A stretch of 64,000 nucleotides of DNA. It comes from Aureisphaera galaxeae. GTDB lineage: Bacteria; Bacteroidota; Bacteroidia; Flavobacteriales; Flavobacteriaceae. The notes under the pieces are model-generated. The model searched no databases. It had not been told where the DNA came from and saw only the letters and a list, made by a program, of their open reading frames with translations. Both the position numbers and the translations under genes were made by a program. Position 1 is the stretch's first letter. Each line of letters begins with the position of its first letter. The stretch is from positions 838,812-902,811 of the forward strand of contig NZ_JAQQTF010000002.1 in NCBI RefSeq assembly GCF_028561275.1. The letters are read 5' to 3'. Positions 7,836 to 16,104 of this stretch are shown here, piece by piece.

Positions 7836-9308
7836 ATGATGAAAACACTTGTTCAAATTTTAGTAATCGTACTACTGTTGCCCGTAGCGGTAATGGGACA
7901 AACGAAGCGAAGCGATGCTACACCCTTAAATCCTTTTACGGTGCGGTACCACAAAAGTCAATTCAATTTAAAGGGTCCTGTAAAACAATACAATGACTGG
8001 TTGGGGACCTTCCATTTCAATGAAAAAGGATATCTGCTAAAGGATGAAAGCCTTTTGGGATTAACGACAGATTTTCATTACGATTCTTCTGGGAATCTTT
8101 ATAAGATCGTAAGCACCTATGCCGGAAGCCCCGTTACGTATAATGTGATTCTAGACTCCAACAAGAACGTATTAATTAAGGCTACCGCTTTGAACATTGG
8201 TGAAAAGTACACCTATGATTCCAAAGGGAATGTACTTGAGAAATATCGCTTGGAGGATAATGAACTGCAAAACCGCTATACCTATGACAGTCAGAATCGA
8301 CTGATTAGAAGTGATGGGTTTTACAATGCCATTAATGAAACTTCTACAACAACGTACAGTTATGCCAATGAAAGTGGATATCTTAAGGTAAGTTCCCATT
8401 ACAAATCTTCGAATCCCGAAAAAAAGGAGAACCGGTATGTGAGCTATTATAAAGATGGGGAGTACAGTGGGCAATCCAAGAATTCTGCCATGAAGTACGA
8501 TAAGCATGGAAATCCCTTATCGTATTTGGATAAATTTGGAAAGGTAAGTTCGGAAAAGAGTTACGTGTACTTTGGCGAAGAGCCTTCTTCTTCGACTAGT
8601 TCGGTGAGCACACCACAGGTGAACACTCCTTCCAGTGTATCTGCCACATCCAGTGGATCCGGATGTTCTGGCGATTGCCAAAATGGATGGGGATATAAGA
8701 CCTATGGAGACGATTATTACGAGGGATTCTGGAAGAATGGCCAACGTGATGGCTATGGAATGTATTATTGGACGGGTACCGGAAAGCACATCGGTTTTTG
8801 GAAGGAAGGTAAACAGGAAGGCTTTGGAGTGTACCTGGCCGACGGCGGAGATAGTAAAACCGGAATGTACAAGAACGGTAAAATGAATGGCAACGGTTAT
8901 TCTAAGATCAATGAAAAATGGGAGCGCGGATACTATGTGAATGGGTCGATTTCTACCCCTTATAATTTCTATGACAATAAGGTGGAGACCGGTTGTATTG
9001 CAGGAGATTGCCAAAACTCATACGGCCGCTACAAATGGTCCAATGGGGATGTATTTACTGGATACTTTAAAAATGGCGTGATGCACATGGGGTATTATTC
9101 CTTTGTCAGTGGCGATGCCTATGCAGGAATGTTCAATAGCAAGGGACAATTCCATGGAGGCGGTCGCTATTTCTTCAAGGACAAAGCCTATTACGGAGGG
9201 CTTTGGGATAACGGAAAATACCATGGTCGAGGGTATTACCACGACAAAGATTTGAAACAGCAGATTGGGGAATGGAGCCAAGGGGTACTCTCCCGTAATA
9301 TGAAGTAA
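7836..9308 (+). CDS. Secreted MORN-repeat protein with YD-like N-terminal repeats
   Basis: About 490 residues from ATG 7836 (or the adjacent ATG 7839). A signal peptide ends near AVMGQ. Residues about 40-240 contain YD/RHS-like strands (FHYDSSGNLYKI, YTYDSKGNVLEKY, YTYDSQNRLIRSDG). A Ser/Thr/Val-rich linker with a Cys pair (SGCSGDCQNGWG) follows. The C-terminal half has MORN repeats (YYEGFWKNGQRDGYGMYYW, HIGFWKEGKQEGFGVY, YYGGLWDNGKYHGRGYY). CxxDCQN recurs before the second MORN block (GCIAGDCQNSYG). MORN repeats usually make an elongated beta sheet for binding lipids or proteins; the role here is unknown. The joining of the two repeat classes is the odd feature. Confidence 0.8.
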   Translation: MMKTLVQILVIVLLLPVAVMGQTKRSDATPLNPFTVRYHKSQFNLKGPVKQYNDWLGTFHFNEKGYLLKDESLLGLTTDFHYDSSGNLYKIVSTYAGSPVTYNVILDSNKNVLIKATALNIGEKYTYDSKGNVLEKYRLEDNELQNRYTYDSQNRLIRSDGFYNAINETSTTTYSYANESGYLKVSSHYKSSNPEKKENRYVSYYKDGEYSGQSKNSAMKYDKHGNPLSYLDKFGKVSSEKSYVYFGEEPSSSTSSVSTPQVNTPSSVSATSSGSGCSGDCQNGWGYKTYGDDYYEGFWKNGQRDGYGMYYWTGTGKHIGFWKEGKQEGFGVYLADGGDSKTGMYKNGKMNGNGYSKINEKWERGYYVNGSISTPYNFYDNKVETGCIAGDCQNSYGRYKWSNGDVFTGYFKNGVMHMGYYSFVSGDAYAGMFNSKGQFHGGGRYFFKDKAYYGGLWDNGKYHGRGYYHDKDLKQQIGEWSQGVLSRNMK

Positions 9309-9320
9309 AATGTGGCTTAG

Positions 9321-9358
9321 AAAGGGCTTGTTTGGATACTGCCAGGCAAGCCCTTTAT
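9321..9358 (+). terminator. Terminator hairpin after MORN gene
   Basis: AAAGGGCTTG (9321-9330) and CAAGCCCTTT (9347-9356) form a perfect 10-bp stem. The T tract is short, so termination may be partial. Confidence 0.65.
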
Positions 9359-9410
9359 GGCTTTCTACATTATTTTGTAAATTAGAGTACAACTAACTAA
9401 CAACCATAAG

Positions 9411-11519
9411 ATGACCCCTAGAGTAATACGTATATGCTGCGTTTTGCTGCTTTCGTGCCATTTTATATGGGCGCAAGAGAAGGCCGCACAAATTGATAGT
9501 TTACATCTCGCCTTACAAGCAGCAAAAAATCCAACGGACGAAGCCACCATTATCAGAGACTTGGCAAAGAGTTATATGGAGGTGAATTTAGATTCTTCTA
9601 TTGTGCTTTATAAGCGATTGGAGGATATTGCCGATGCGCTCAAGGACGAAGAAATGAAAGCCAGGGCCCACTTTGGCTATGCGTGGGTGTATGACCACAA
9701 AACCCGTTTCGATTCGGTACAGCACTATTTGAAATTGGCCGAACCCATGATCGATCCTAAAGAGGATTATGACCTTCACAGTACCTATTTAATTTTGGAA
9801 GGACGTCGTGCTTTGGGCCTTGCCGAATATGAGGCTTCCGAAGAGATCTTTTTGGGAGCCATAAACTATATAGAATCTGAAGGCAACAAACCAGATCTCG
9901 CTATTTGTTATAACAATTTGGCTGTCATATACGATTATCTGGGACAGTTCGAAAAGGCCATCAACATGCATATTCTTTCGGCCAATATTGCCGAAGAATT
10001 TGGCGATGTAAATGGAGTAGCTAAATCTTATAATAATATTGGTTTGGTGCATCATAGTCTTAAGGAATATGATAAAGCAAAAGAATATTTTCTGAAATCC
10101 ATAGCATTAAAGAAGGAGGTGGGCAATATCGTAGGTACGGTTTCTTCCTATCATAATCTTGGTAACGTGTACCGTAGGCATGGCATTAAATTGCTGAGCA
10201 TGGAGAAATTGGATACCGCCAAGATGTACTATCAAAATGCACTGCGGCTTAGCGAAGAATCCAATTACGATCGTGGGGTTACCATTTCCTATATCAATCT
10301 TGCGTTGATCAACACCACCGTTGAAGAATTTGATGAAGGAATACGATACGGGAAACTGGCTTTGAAGCGTGCCGAAGAATTGAATGACATGAATTCCATG
10401 ATGACGGCTTCCATTAATCTGGGAGATACCTACCAGTTCAAAAAGGAATATGAAGAAGCTGAGAAGTATCTCGTTCAAGGATTGGATATTGCCACCCGTA
10501 TAAAGGACGTGAACATTAGAAGGCGTACCATGTATTTATTGAGCCGTTTGCACCAAAGACAAGGCAATTACAAAGAGGCTTTGAGTTATTATAAGGCACG
10601 GGTTGCCCTGTCCGATTCGGTAGCTTCTGTCGATGTAAAGAACAAAGTGAACGAGTTGGAAACCAAGTACCAAACGGAGAAAAAGGAAAAGGAAATCCTT
10701 ACCCAACGGGCAGAACTGGCCGAAAAGGACTTGCAGGTCCGTAGAAAGAACACTTGGATCTTTGGAGGCTTCGGATTGGCCTTGGTACTGGGATTATTGG
10801 GGTATTTATTATTCAACCAACAAAAACTGAAAAACCGTCAGCTCAAGAAAGAAGGTGAATTGAAGGCCGCGCTTGCTAAGATCGAAACCCAAAATAAGCT
10901 TCAGGAACAACGATTGCGTATTTCCAGGGATTTACATGATAATATCGGCTCCCAGCTTACATTCGTAACTTCTTCTGTAGACAACCTCAAATTCAAAATG
11001 AAAGGGGGAGATGAAAAAGTGACGGAAAAACTGGGTGCTATTAGTGAATTTACGACCCAGACCATATACGAATTGAGGGATACCATTTGGGCCATGAACA
11101 AGACGGAGATCAGTTTCGAAGACCTTCAGGCGCGTATCGCCAACTTTATGGATAAAGCCGGAGGGGCCAGCGATCGAGTGGTATTCAATTTTAATGTGGC
11201 CGATGGAATTTCCAAAGAAACGGAGCTTACGTCGATTCAAGGAATGAACGTGTATCGTATTATTCAAGAAGCAGTGAACAACGCCCTAAAGTATGCGGAA
11301 GCGAGTGAAATAGATGTGGCCCTTTCAAAAACCAATGATGAAGAAATGGTTGTAAGGATAACCGATAATGGAAAAGGGTTCGATATGGATACGGTTGAAA
11401 GGGGTAATGGTTTGGCGAATATGAAAAAAAGGGCACGGGATCTTAATGGTGGGGTTGAGGTGACTTCAGAAGTAGGCAAGGGAACAAAAGTCAATTTGCA
11501 GTTTAAATACGGCAAATGA
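9411..11519 (+). CDS. TPR-containing sensor histidine kinase (NarL-family partner)
   Basis: 702 residues. A signal peptide (to about IWAQ) precedes a periplasmic sensor region of tetratricopeptide repeats (about 30-400; for example AICYNNLAVIYDYLGQFEKA and GVAKSYNNIGLVHHSLKEYD). A coiled coil leads into one transmembrane helix (about 448-466). Then comes a HisKA_3 dimerisation domain with the phospho-accepting histidine H509 in RDLHDNIGSQL, and a HATPase domain with DNGKGFD and GNGLANM boxes. It should autophosphorylate in response to an unknown signal and pass phosphate to the LuxR-type regulator encoded two genes downstream. Length and architecture are standard for Bacteroidota TPR kinases. 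Confidence 0.92.
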   Translation: MTPRVIRICCVLLLSCHFIWAQEKAAQIDSLHLALQAAKNPTDEATIIRDLAKSYMEVNLDSSIVLYKRLEDIADALKDEEMKARAHFGYAWVYDHKTRFDSVQHYLKLAEPMIDPKEDYDLHSTYLILEGRRALGLAEYEASEEIFLGAINYIESEGNKPDLAICYNNLAVIYDYLGQFEKAINMHILSANIAEEFGDVNGVAKSYNNIGLVHHSLKEYDKAKEYFLKSIALKKEVGNIVGTVSSYHNLGNVYRRHGIKLLSMEKLDTAKMYYQNALRLSEESNYDRGVTISYINLALINTTVEEFDEGIRYGKLALKRAEELNDMNSMMTASINLGDTYQFKKEYEEAEKYLVQGLDIATRIKDVNIRRRTMYLLSRLHQRQGNYKEALSYYKARVALSDSVASVDVKNKVNELETKYQTEKKEKEILTQRAELAEKDLQVRRKNTWIFGGFGLALVLGLLGYLLFNQQKLKNRQLKKEGELKAALAKIETQNKLQEQRLRISRDLHDNIGSQLTFVTSSVDNLKFKMKGGDEKVTEKLGAISEFTTQTIYELRDTIWAMNKTEISFEDLQARIANFMDKAGGASDRVVFNFNVADGISKETELTSIQGMNVYRIIQEAVNNALKYAEASEIDVALSKTNDEEMVVRITDNGKGFDMDTVERGNGLANMKKRARDLNGGVEVTSEVGKGTKVNLQFKYGK

Positions 11520-11558
11520 CGTATATTTCTCAAGGCAGCGGATACCTACCTTTACAGA

Positions 11559-11813
11559 ATGAAAGTAGTGACAGGAATCCCCATTCTATTGGTTGTTAGC
11601 GTAGCTTCTATCTGTTTGTTTATGATAGGGCTATTTCGATTTCAAAACCATAGATTACAACAAGTGTTTTTGAATAGAACACAAAGAATAAATGAAATGA
11701 TTACGCAACACAGCCATCAGATACAGTACCGAGAGAAGGGATTGAATGCTTACGACTTTCTACTTCGAAATCTGAAAGAAGCATTGCGAATTCAAAAGGA
11801 CATCGAATTATGA
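11559..11813 (+). CDS. Small single-pass membrane protein between kinase and regulator
   Basis: 84 residues. The N-terminus is hydrophobic (IPILLVVSVASICLFMIGLF, about 7-26), followed by a basic helical tail with likely coiled-coil character (LNRTQRINEMITQHSHQIQYREK). It resembles no enzyme I know. Its last codons overlap the regulator's start (ATGA at 11810-11813), so it is very likely co-translated with the regulator. Position suggests an accessory role in the two-component system, which is inference. It could be an uncleaved signal anchor or a remnant. Confidence 0.7.
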   Translation: MKVVTGIPILLVVSVASICLFMIGLFRFQNHRLQQVFLNRTQRINEMITQHSHQIQYREKGLNAYDFLLRNLKEALRIQKDIEL

Positions 11814-12460
11814 ATATTAAAGTGGCCATTGTAGACGATAATACTTTCCTTATTCATGCGATTAAGGAAAAGCTGTCTTTTTTCGACGATGTGGTGGTAA
11901 AACATACTTCCTTGAATGGAAGTGAATTATTGACCAAATTGGAAGAAAACCATAATCTCGATGTCATCCTCATGGATATAGAAATGCCTGTGTTGAATGG
12001 CATAGAGGCTACGCAAGTCGTAAAGCAAAAGTATCCTCAGATTAAAATCATTATGCTTACGGCTTTCGATAATGACGAGCATATCTTCAATTCCATTAAA
12101 GCCGGTGCCGATGGTTATTTGTTGAAGGAAATAGATCCCGAGGGATTGTATAATGGAATAAAAGAAACCCTGAATGGCGGTGCCGCTATGAATCCTTCCA
12201 TAGCATTAAAAACCTTGAAGTTACTCCGCAACCCGCTCAATATCGAAAACCAAAAGGATAAAGAAGAGATTTCCCTTTCCAAACGGGAAGTCGAAGTGTT
12301 GGAGCAGCTGAGTACCGGACTAAGCTATACCAGCATCGCAGACAATCTCTTTTTATCACCCAGTACGGTTCGAAAACATATTGAAAACATCTACAAAAAG
12401 TTGCAGGTACACAGTAAAATAGAAGCTGTTCAAAAGGCTAAAAATCACAATATTATCTAA
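11810..12460 (+). CDS. NarL/LuxR-family response regulator
   Basis: 216 residues. The N-terminal receiver domain has acidic pocket residues D9/D10 and phosphoacceptor D56 in VILMDIEMPVLNG, with the conserved T and K of the fold (MLTAFDND, GYLLKE). The C-terminal LuxR-type helix-turn-helix reads SKREVEVLEQLSTGLSYTSI followed by STVRKHIENIYKKL. It should bind DNA on phosphorylation by the TPR kinase. It starts within the stop of the small membrane protein. No target is evident in the window. Confidence 0.94.
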   Translation: MNIKVAIVDDNTFLIHAIKEKLSFFDDVVVKHTSLNGSELLTKLEENHNLDVILMDIEMPVLNGIEATQVVKQKYPQIKIIMLTAFDNDEHIFNSIKAGADGYLLKEIDPEGLYNGIKETLNGGAAMNPSIALKTLKLLRNPLNIENQKDKEEISLSKREVEVLEQLSTGLSYTSIADNLFLSPSTVRKHIENIYKKLQVHSKIEAVQKAKNHNII

Positions 12461-12461
12461 A

Positions 12462-12488
12462 TAAAAAACCCCCTCTATTGAGGGGGCT
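12462..12488. terminator. Bidirectional terminator between response regulator and metK
   Basis: CCCCCTC (12469-12475), loop TATT, GAGGGGG (12480-12486). On the minus strand the stem is followed by six T, so it is a strong terminator for metK; on the plus strand the tail is not T-rich, so it is weaker for the regulator operon. Confidence 0.85.
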
Positions 12489-12511
12489 GTATCTATTATA
12501 ATGATCAGGTT

Positions 12512-13768
12512 CTAAAGTCCAAAAGCGGCTTTTACCTTATCTACGTAATCTAATTTTTCCCAGGTGAACAATTCTACCTCAACCGTTTTCTTTTCTCCGT
12601 TAGGGGTGGTAAATGTTTTGGAAACCACTTCATTGATTCGTCCCATATGGCCATAGGCTGCTGTTTCTGAATACATAGGCTGACGTAGCTTTAAACGTTC
12701 TTCAATAGCGGCAGGGCGCATGTCGAAAATCTCAGAAACTTTGTTTGCAATCTCACCGTCGGTCATATCCACATTAGAAGTGTCATAGGTATCCACAAAG
12801 ATTCCCATAGGCTCAACCACACCGATTGCGTAACTTACCTGCACCAACACTTCATCACACAATCCAGCAGCTACTAGGTTTTTGGCAATATGCCTTGTGG
12901 CATACGCTGCAGAGCGGTCTACTTTACTAGGGTCTTTTCCACTAAAAGCACCACCTCCGTGAGCACCTTTTCCTCCGTAAGTATCTACAATGATCTTACG
13001 TCCGGTCAATCCGGTATCCCCGTGAGGACCTCCTATTACAAACTTCCCAGTAGGGTTAATGTGATAGGTTATATCGTCATTAAACAAGGCTTGGATCTCT
13101 GGCTTGGATTGCGCCTTAATTCTAGGGATTAAAATATTAATAATGTCGTCCTTAATTTGAGCCAACATCCTTTCATCGTCTGTATCAAATTCGTCATGCT
13201 GGGTAGATACTACAATAGAGTCGATACGCGCTGGTCTATTGTCATTGTCGTATTCTATGGTTACCTGACTTTTAGAGTCAGGGCGCAAGTATCCAATTTC
13301 ACTTCCGTCGCGACGCATGGCAGCCAGCTCTTTTAGGATGCGGTGGGATAGGTCCAACGCCAAGGGCATAAAATTGTCAGTTTCGCGCGTAGCATAACCA
13401 AACATCATTCCTTGGTCCCCGGCACCTTGTTCTTCTTTAGATTCACGATCCACCCCACGGTTAATGTCATCACTCTGTTCGTGAATGGCAGAAAGCACAC
13501 CGCAACTATTTCCGTCGAACTGATATTCACCTTTAGTATAACCAATACGGTTAATCACGTCCCTAGCGATCTTTTGTACATCTAGGTATATGTTAGACTT
13601 TACCTCTCCGGCCAGTACTACCTGTCCTGTGGTTACCAAGGTTTCGCAGGCTACTTTCGATTGGGGATCGAAGGCCAAGAAATTATCGATTAATGCATCA
13701 CTAATCTGATCTGCAACTTTATCTGGGTGTCCTTCAGATACACTTTCTGAAGTAAATAAATATGCCAT
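12512..13768 (-). CDS. metK: S-adenosylmethionine synthase
   Basis: 418 residues, making SAM from methionine and ATP in the cytosol. Family signatures are intact: [14 protein letters not shown] near the N-terminus, the hexapeptide GAGDQG in [12 protein letters not shown], the P-loop-like [20 protein letters not shown], and a C-terminal methionine-binding region. Length is somewhat above the E. coli enzyme (384) because of short insertions, which is normal in Bacteroidota. A 124-nt leader upstream looks like a SAM-II-like riboswitch with its own terminator, so the gene appears feedback-controlled by its product. It is monocistronic. Confidence 0.98.
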   Translation of the reverse strand: MAYLFTSESVSEGHPDKVADQISDALIDNFLAFDPQSKVACETLVTTGQVVLAGEVKSNIYLDVQKIARDVINRIGYTKGEYQFDGNSCGVLSAIHEQSDDINRGVDRESKEEQGAGDQGMMFGYATRETDNFMPLALDLSHRILKELAAMRRDGSEIGYLRPDSKSQVTIEYDNDNRPARIDSIVVSTQHDEFDTDDERMLAQIKDDIINILIPRIKAQSKPEIQALFNDDITYHINPTGKFVIGGPHGDTGLTGRKIIVDTYGGKGAHGGGAFSGKDPSKVDRSAAYATRHIAKNLVAAGLCDEVLVQVSYAIGVVEPMGIFVDTYDTSNVDMTDGEIANKVSEIFDMRPAAIEERLKLRQPMYSETAAYGHMGRINEVVSKTFTTPNGEKKTVEVELFTWEKLDYVDKVKAAFGL

Positions 13769-13779
13769 ACAATGGTTTT

Positions 13780-13834
13780 AAAAAAATAACTTCTGTTTAG
13801 AGGTAAGATTTGACGAGAATGGGTCGGGAAGTTA
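13780..13834 (-). terminator. Expression platform (terminator/antiterminator) of the metK riboswitch
   Basis: On the minus strand TAACTTC (13834-13828) can pair with GAAGTTA (13793-13787), followed by seven T (13786-13780). Between the arms lies GTCAAATCTTACCTC (13814-13800). It is complementary to GAGGACAGATTTGAC (13886-13872) in the aptamer, with 4 + 9 paired bases around a 2x2 mismatch. That alternative pairing uses the aptamer's 5' strand and would block the terminator. Confidence 0.72.
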
Positions 13835-13835
13835 A

Positions 13836-13890
13836 CACTGCCTTTAGCATTTTTTCTCGAGGTTGCAATCAGTCAAATCTGTCCTCAAAT
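13836..13890 (-). ncRNA. SAM-II-like (SAM-II/SAM-V) riboswitch aptamer upstream of metK
   Basis: The minus-strand leader reads GAGG, then ACAGATTTGACTG, then ATTGCAA, then CCTC, then an A-rich linker and ATGCTAAAGGCAGTG. GAGG/CCTC form stem P1. GATTTgAC, ATTGCAA and GCTAAA are the conserved cores I recall for SAM-II/SAM-V aptamers. ACTG in the loop can pair with CAGT after GCTAAAGG, as the pseudoknot of this class requires. Placement directly before metK fits. The class call is by recall, not by a covariance-model search. Confidence 0.7.
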
Positions 13891-13898
13891 TGTGACGG

Positions 13899-13927
13899 CA
13901 AATGTAAGCATTCTCGCAAAACTACAA
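13899..13927 (-). promoter_or_regulatory. metK promoter
   Basis: Minus strand TTG (13927-13925), 18-nt gap, TACATTTG (13906-13899): a full consensus flavobacterial promoter. Start of transcription near 13892, just before the aptamer. Confidence 0.7.
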
Positions 13928-13934
13928 AAGCTTT

Positions 13935-14459
13935 TTACTGTTTCTGAAGCACAGCTCTTTGCACGGTTGTTATGGGGTAGGAAATAACCTCTGTTTGCTC
14001 CTCTCCCTCAGCATAGGTTACATTTTTTCGATCCTTGGGTGCGAAGACAATTTCGAATACCATATGGTCCTTTTCAAACGTGATGAATGTGGTCAACAAA
14101 TTACCTCCTACTTCGAAGAGGGCGTACATTCTATTGTCAATAACCTTATCGTCCAAAATGATACCGTTATTCTCATCTACCGCATAGATTCCCTTTTTTG
14201 GGTCCTTTTCAATAAGGGTATAGTTGCGTTCCTGTCGTTTATCTCCCGCGCCATATACCAAAATATAGTTGTAAACACCTGTAGAATCGGTTTCGGTAAG
14301 ATGAAACTCCATAGGAATGTCTTGTTTCCCTCGTTCAGCATCTATGTGAAGTGTTCCAGTATAGATACCCAGATAATCGTTTGGGAATTGAAGGGTTTCT
14401 TGAGCTTGAACTAAGATTCCATTCAATAGAAGGAATAGGAAAAAGGGAAGGGATTTCAT
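13935..14459 (-). CDS. Secreted hypothetical protein
   Basis: 174 residues with a clear signal peptide (MKSLPFFLFLLLNGILVQAQ). The mature part is predicted to be beta-rich: YLGIYTGTLHIDAERGKQDI, then MEFHLTETDSTGVYNYILVYG, repeated short strands and no cysteines. The pattern resembles small lipocalin-like or YbjN-like exported proteins of Flavobacteria, but I cannot name a family. It ends 8 nt before the metK promoter and may be a separate transcript. No enzyme motif is visible. Confidence 0.75.
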   Translation of the reverse strand: MKSLPFFLFLLLNGILVQAQETLQFPNDYLGIYTGTLHIDAERGKQDIPMEFHLTETDSTGVYNYILVYGAGDKRQERNYTLIEKDPKKGIYAVDENNGIILDDKVIDNRMYALFEVGGNLLTTFITFEKDHMVFEIVFAPKDRKNVTYAEGEEQTEVISYPITTVQRAVLQKQ

Positions 14460-14549
14460 GAATATGGTATTGTGAAAATTAAAAATAGGACTTTAATCTA
14501 AATATTTACAATATCTTCGAGATCAAGAGTTAGAATATTAGAGATTATT

Positions 14550-14750
14550 ATGTCTATAAAGAAATACAAAGATCCTTGGTTTTATATCGCTACGATCGGA
14601 ATTTGCCTATACGGACTGATTTTTTGGATTAACTATGATTTCGAATATCTATCCGATATAATTTTCACGGTTCTAGTAGGAGCAACACTACTTATTTTGC
14701 TAATTTTCTCAGTGAGCGGATTAGTAAAATCGAGAAAAGAGCGAAAATAA
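14550..14750 (+). CDS. Small two-helix membrane protein
   Basis: 66 residues with two predicted transmembrane helices (WFYIATIGICLYGLIFWI, about 10-27; IIFTVLVGATLLILLIFSV, about 37-55) and a basic C-terminal tail (KSRKERK). It has no recognised domain. It sits just upstream of the ilv leader promoter, and its stop (14748-14750) is followed within 4 nt by the -33 TTG of that promoter. The coding call rests on composition and a sensible topology; function unknown. Confidence 0.6.
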   Translation: MSIKKYKDPWFYIATIGICLYGLIFWINYDFEYLSDIIFTVLVGATLLILLIFSVSGLVKSRKERK

Positions 14751-14753
14751 ATT

Positions 14754-14784
14754 TTGATTTCTAAAAAACTTTTCCAAACATTTG
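14754..14784 (+). promoter_or_regulatory. ilv operon promoter
   Basis: TTG (14754-14756), 20-nt gap, AACATTTG (14777-14784), a near-consensus -7 box. About 40 nt here are nearly identical to the thr promoter at 22902-22931. Transcription would start at about 14790, on the leader peptide's ATG. Confidence 0.75.
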
Positions 14785-14789
14785 TATAG

Positions 14790-14840
14790 ATGAATATCCA
14801 AAATGTCATTACTGTCATTATTAACATTGTCATTCCATGA
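14790..14840 (+). CDS. Ile/Val-rich leader peptide 1 of the ilv operon
   Basis: A 16-codon ORF, MNIQNVITVIINIVIP, with six Ile, three Val and no Leu codons. It is followed by GGGACGG (14847-14853), which can pair (6 of 7) with CCTTCCC of the terminator, and by a strong terminator hairpin. This is the layout of ribosome-mediated attenuation. Stalling at Ile or Val codons when their charged tRNAs are scarce would favour antitermination. The ATG lies only 6 nt after the -7 box, so the mRNA may be leaderless. Confidence 0.82.
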   Translation: MNIQNVITVIINIVIP

Positions 14841-14886
14841 CGATGCGGGACGGTATTCATTGATATTATAACAAAATAATATATCG

Positions 14887-14920
14887 AAAAAGCCTTCCCA
14901 GAAAACGGGAAGGCTTTTTT
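14887..14920 (+). terminator. Attenuator terminator 1 (ilv)
   Basis: AAAAAGCCTTCCC (14887-14899) and GGGAAGGCTTTTT (14907-14919) form a perfect 13-bp stem with loop AGAAAAC and a T tract to 14920. Confidence 0.9.
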
Positions 14921-14932
14921 GTTGGAATACAT

Positions 14933-14989
14933 ATGAAGCATACAATTGTCATTACTGTCATTATTATCGTCTCGCCCTTCCGGCGCTGA
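14933..14989 (+). CDS. Ile/Val-rich leader peptide 2 of the ilv operon
   Basis: An 18-codon ORF, MKHTIVITVIIIVSPFRR, with five Ile and three Val codons. It begins 13 nt after attenuator 1's T tract, with no visible promoter between. It shares the 20-nt string TGTCATTACTGTCATTATTA with leader 1. Its last codons and stop overlap GCGCTGAT (14983-14990), the antiterminator strand of the second attenuator. A ribosome that reaches the stop would therefore cover that strand and allow termination. Confidence 0.82.
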   Translation: MKHTIVITVIIIVSPFRR

Positions 14990-15010
14990 TGCAGACAGTC
15001 ATGACCCATT

Positions 15011-15047
15011 AAAAAGACCTGTATCAGCGCGATACAGGTCTTTTTTT
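15011..15047 (+). terminator. Attenuator terminator 2 (ilv)
   Basis: AAAAAGACCTGTATC (15011-15025), loop AGCGC, GATACAGGTCTTTTT (15031-15045): a perfect 15-bp stem followed by T to 15047. ATCAGCGC (15023-15030) is the exact complement of GCGCTGAT (14983-14990), giving an 8-bp antiterminator. Confidence 0.9.
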
Positions 15048-15210
15048 ATGCCCAATACATAAAAGTGAACATCGGAATGAAAATGAATTTAAATAACTGT
15101 AAATCAATTAAATAAATCAAAACCAATTGAAATTAGACATCTTCCAAAACGTAAAAAACGAAATCTCACTGCGTGAAGGATGGTCTACTTTCGATCTAAT
15201 TTAACAAGTC

Positions 15211-16104
15211 ATGTATTACGATCAGGAAACACAAGTGTATTTAGACGGTGCTTGGATCAAAGCAAGCGAAGCACAAACAGGACTCTATTCCCAAACCCTT
15301 CATTATGGCAATGGGGTCTTCGAAGGAATCCGGGCGTACCAAACCGACGACGGTCCGCAGATTTTTAAAGCCAAAGAGCATTACGAACGTTTTCTGTACT
15401 CTGCGGAGGTCATGCACATTCCCTGTCCTTATTCGGTGGATGAATTGATCAAATTGAGCTATGAACTCTTAGATAAGAATGGTTTCGAAGATGCCTACAT
15501 CCGCCCATTGTTGTACCAAGGAGAGATGATGACTTTACAACCCGCCGAGAAATCGCACCTATTGCTGTGCGCTTGGGAATGGGGCAAGTATTTAGGAACT
15601 AAAGAAGTGAGGCTCATGACCTCTTCGTATCAGAGACCCAATCCGAAATCCACCCACATTCAGGCAAAACTCGTTGGTCACTATACCAATTCTATCATGG
15701 CCACGACCGAAGCTAAGGCTAATGGATATGATGAAGCCCTGTTGTTGGATCAGTACGGTTATGTGGCCGAAGGGCCGGGAGCCAATTTTTTCTACGAAAA
15801 GAATGGCGTGCTCTATACCTGTCCATTAGGGAATATCCTTTCAGGAATCACTCGACAAACGGTTTTCGAAATGGCCGAGGAACTGGAAATCGTAATCCTA
15901 GAGAAACATTTTACGCCTAGCGATGTATACAAAGCCGATGGTGCCTTCTTCACGGGAACCGCTGCGGAGATAGCTCCCATAAAGTCCTTGGATGGCAAGG
16001 AATTCAACAAACCTTGGAAAGAAACCTTGGGATATCGCCTTTCGGAATTGTACCAAAAGCTCGTACGGGCACATACTACTCACTTTTTTGAACCCGCATA
16101 CTAA
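15211..16104 (+). CDS. ilvE: Branched-chain amino acid aminotransferase
   Basis: 297 residues, a class IV (fold type IV) PLP aminotransferase making Ile, Val and Leu from their 2-keto acids. Typical blocks are [14 protein letters not shown] near the N-terminus, [10 protein letters not shown], the [13 protein letters not shown] segment holding the candidate PLP lysine, and [13 protein letters not shown]. First gene of ilvEDBNCA. It lies about 160 nt after attenuator terminator 2, and no good second promoter is seen in that gap. Its stop shares a base with the ilvD start (TAATG). Confidence 0.95.
   Translation: MYYDQETQVYLDGAWIKASEAQTGLYSQTLHYGNGVFEGIRAYQTDDGPQIFKAKEHYERFLYSAEVMHIPCPYSVDELIKLSYELLDKNGFEDAYIRPLLYQGEMMTLQPAEKSHLLLCAWEWGKYLGTKEVRLMTSSYQRPNPKSTHIQAKLVGHYTNSIMATTEAKANGYDEALLLDQYGYVAEGPGANFFYEKNGVLYTCPLGNILSGITRQTVFEMAEELEIVILEKHFTPSDVYKADGAFFTGTAAEIAPIKSLDGKEFNKPWKETLGYRLSELYQKLVRAHTTHFFEPAY

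Noticed and set aside
15048-15210. Second internal promoter or third leader before ilvE
   Set aside because: Only a poor -7 match (TACTTTCG) and no small ORF rich in regulatory codons or further terminator.
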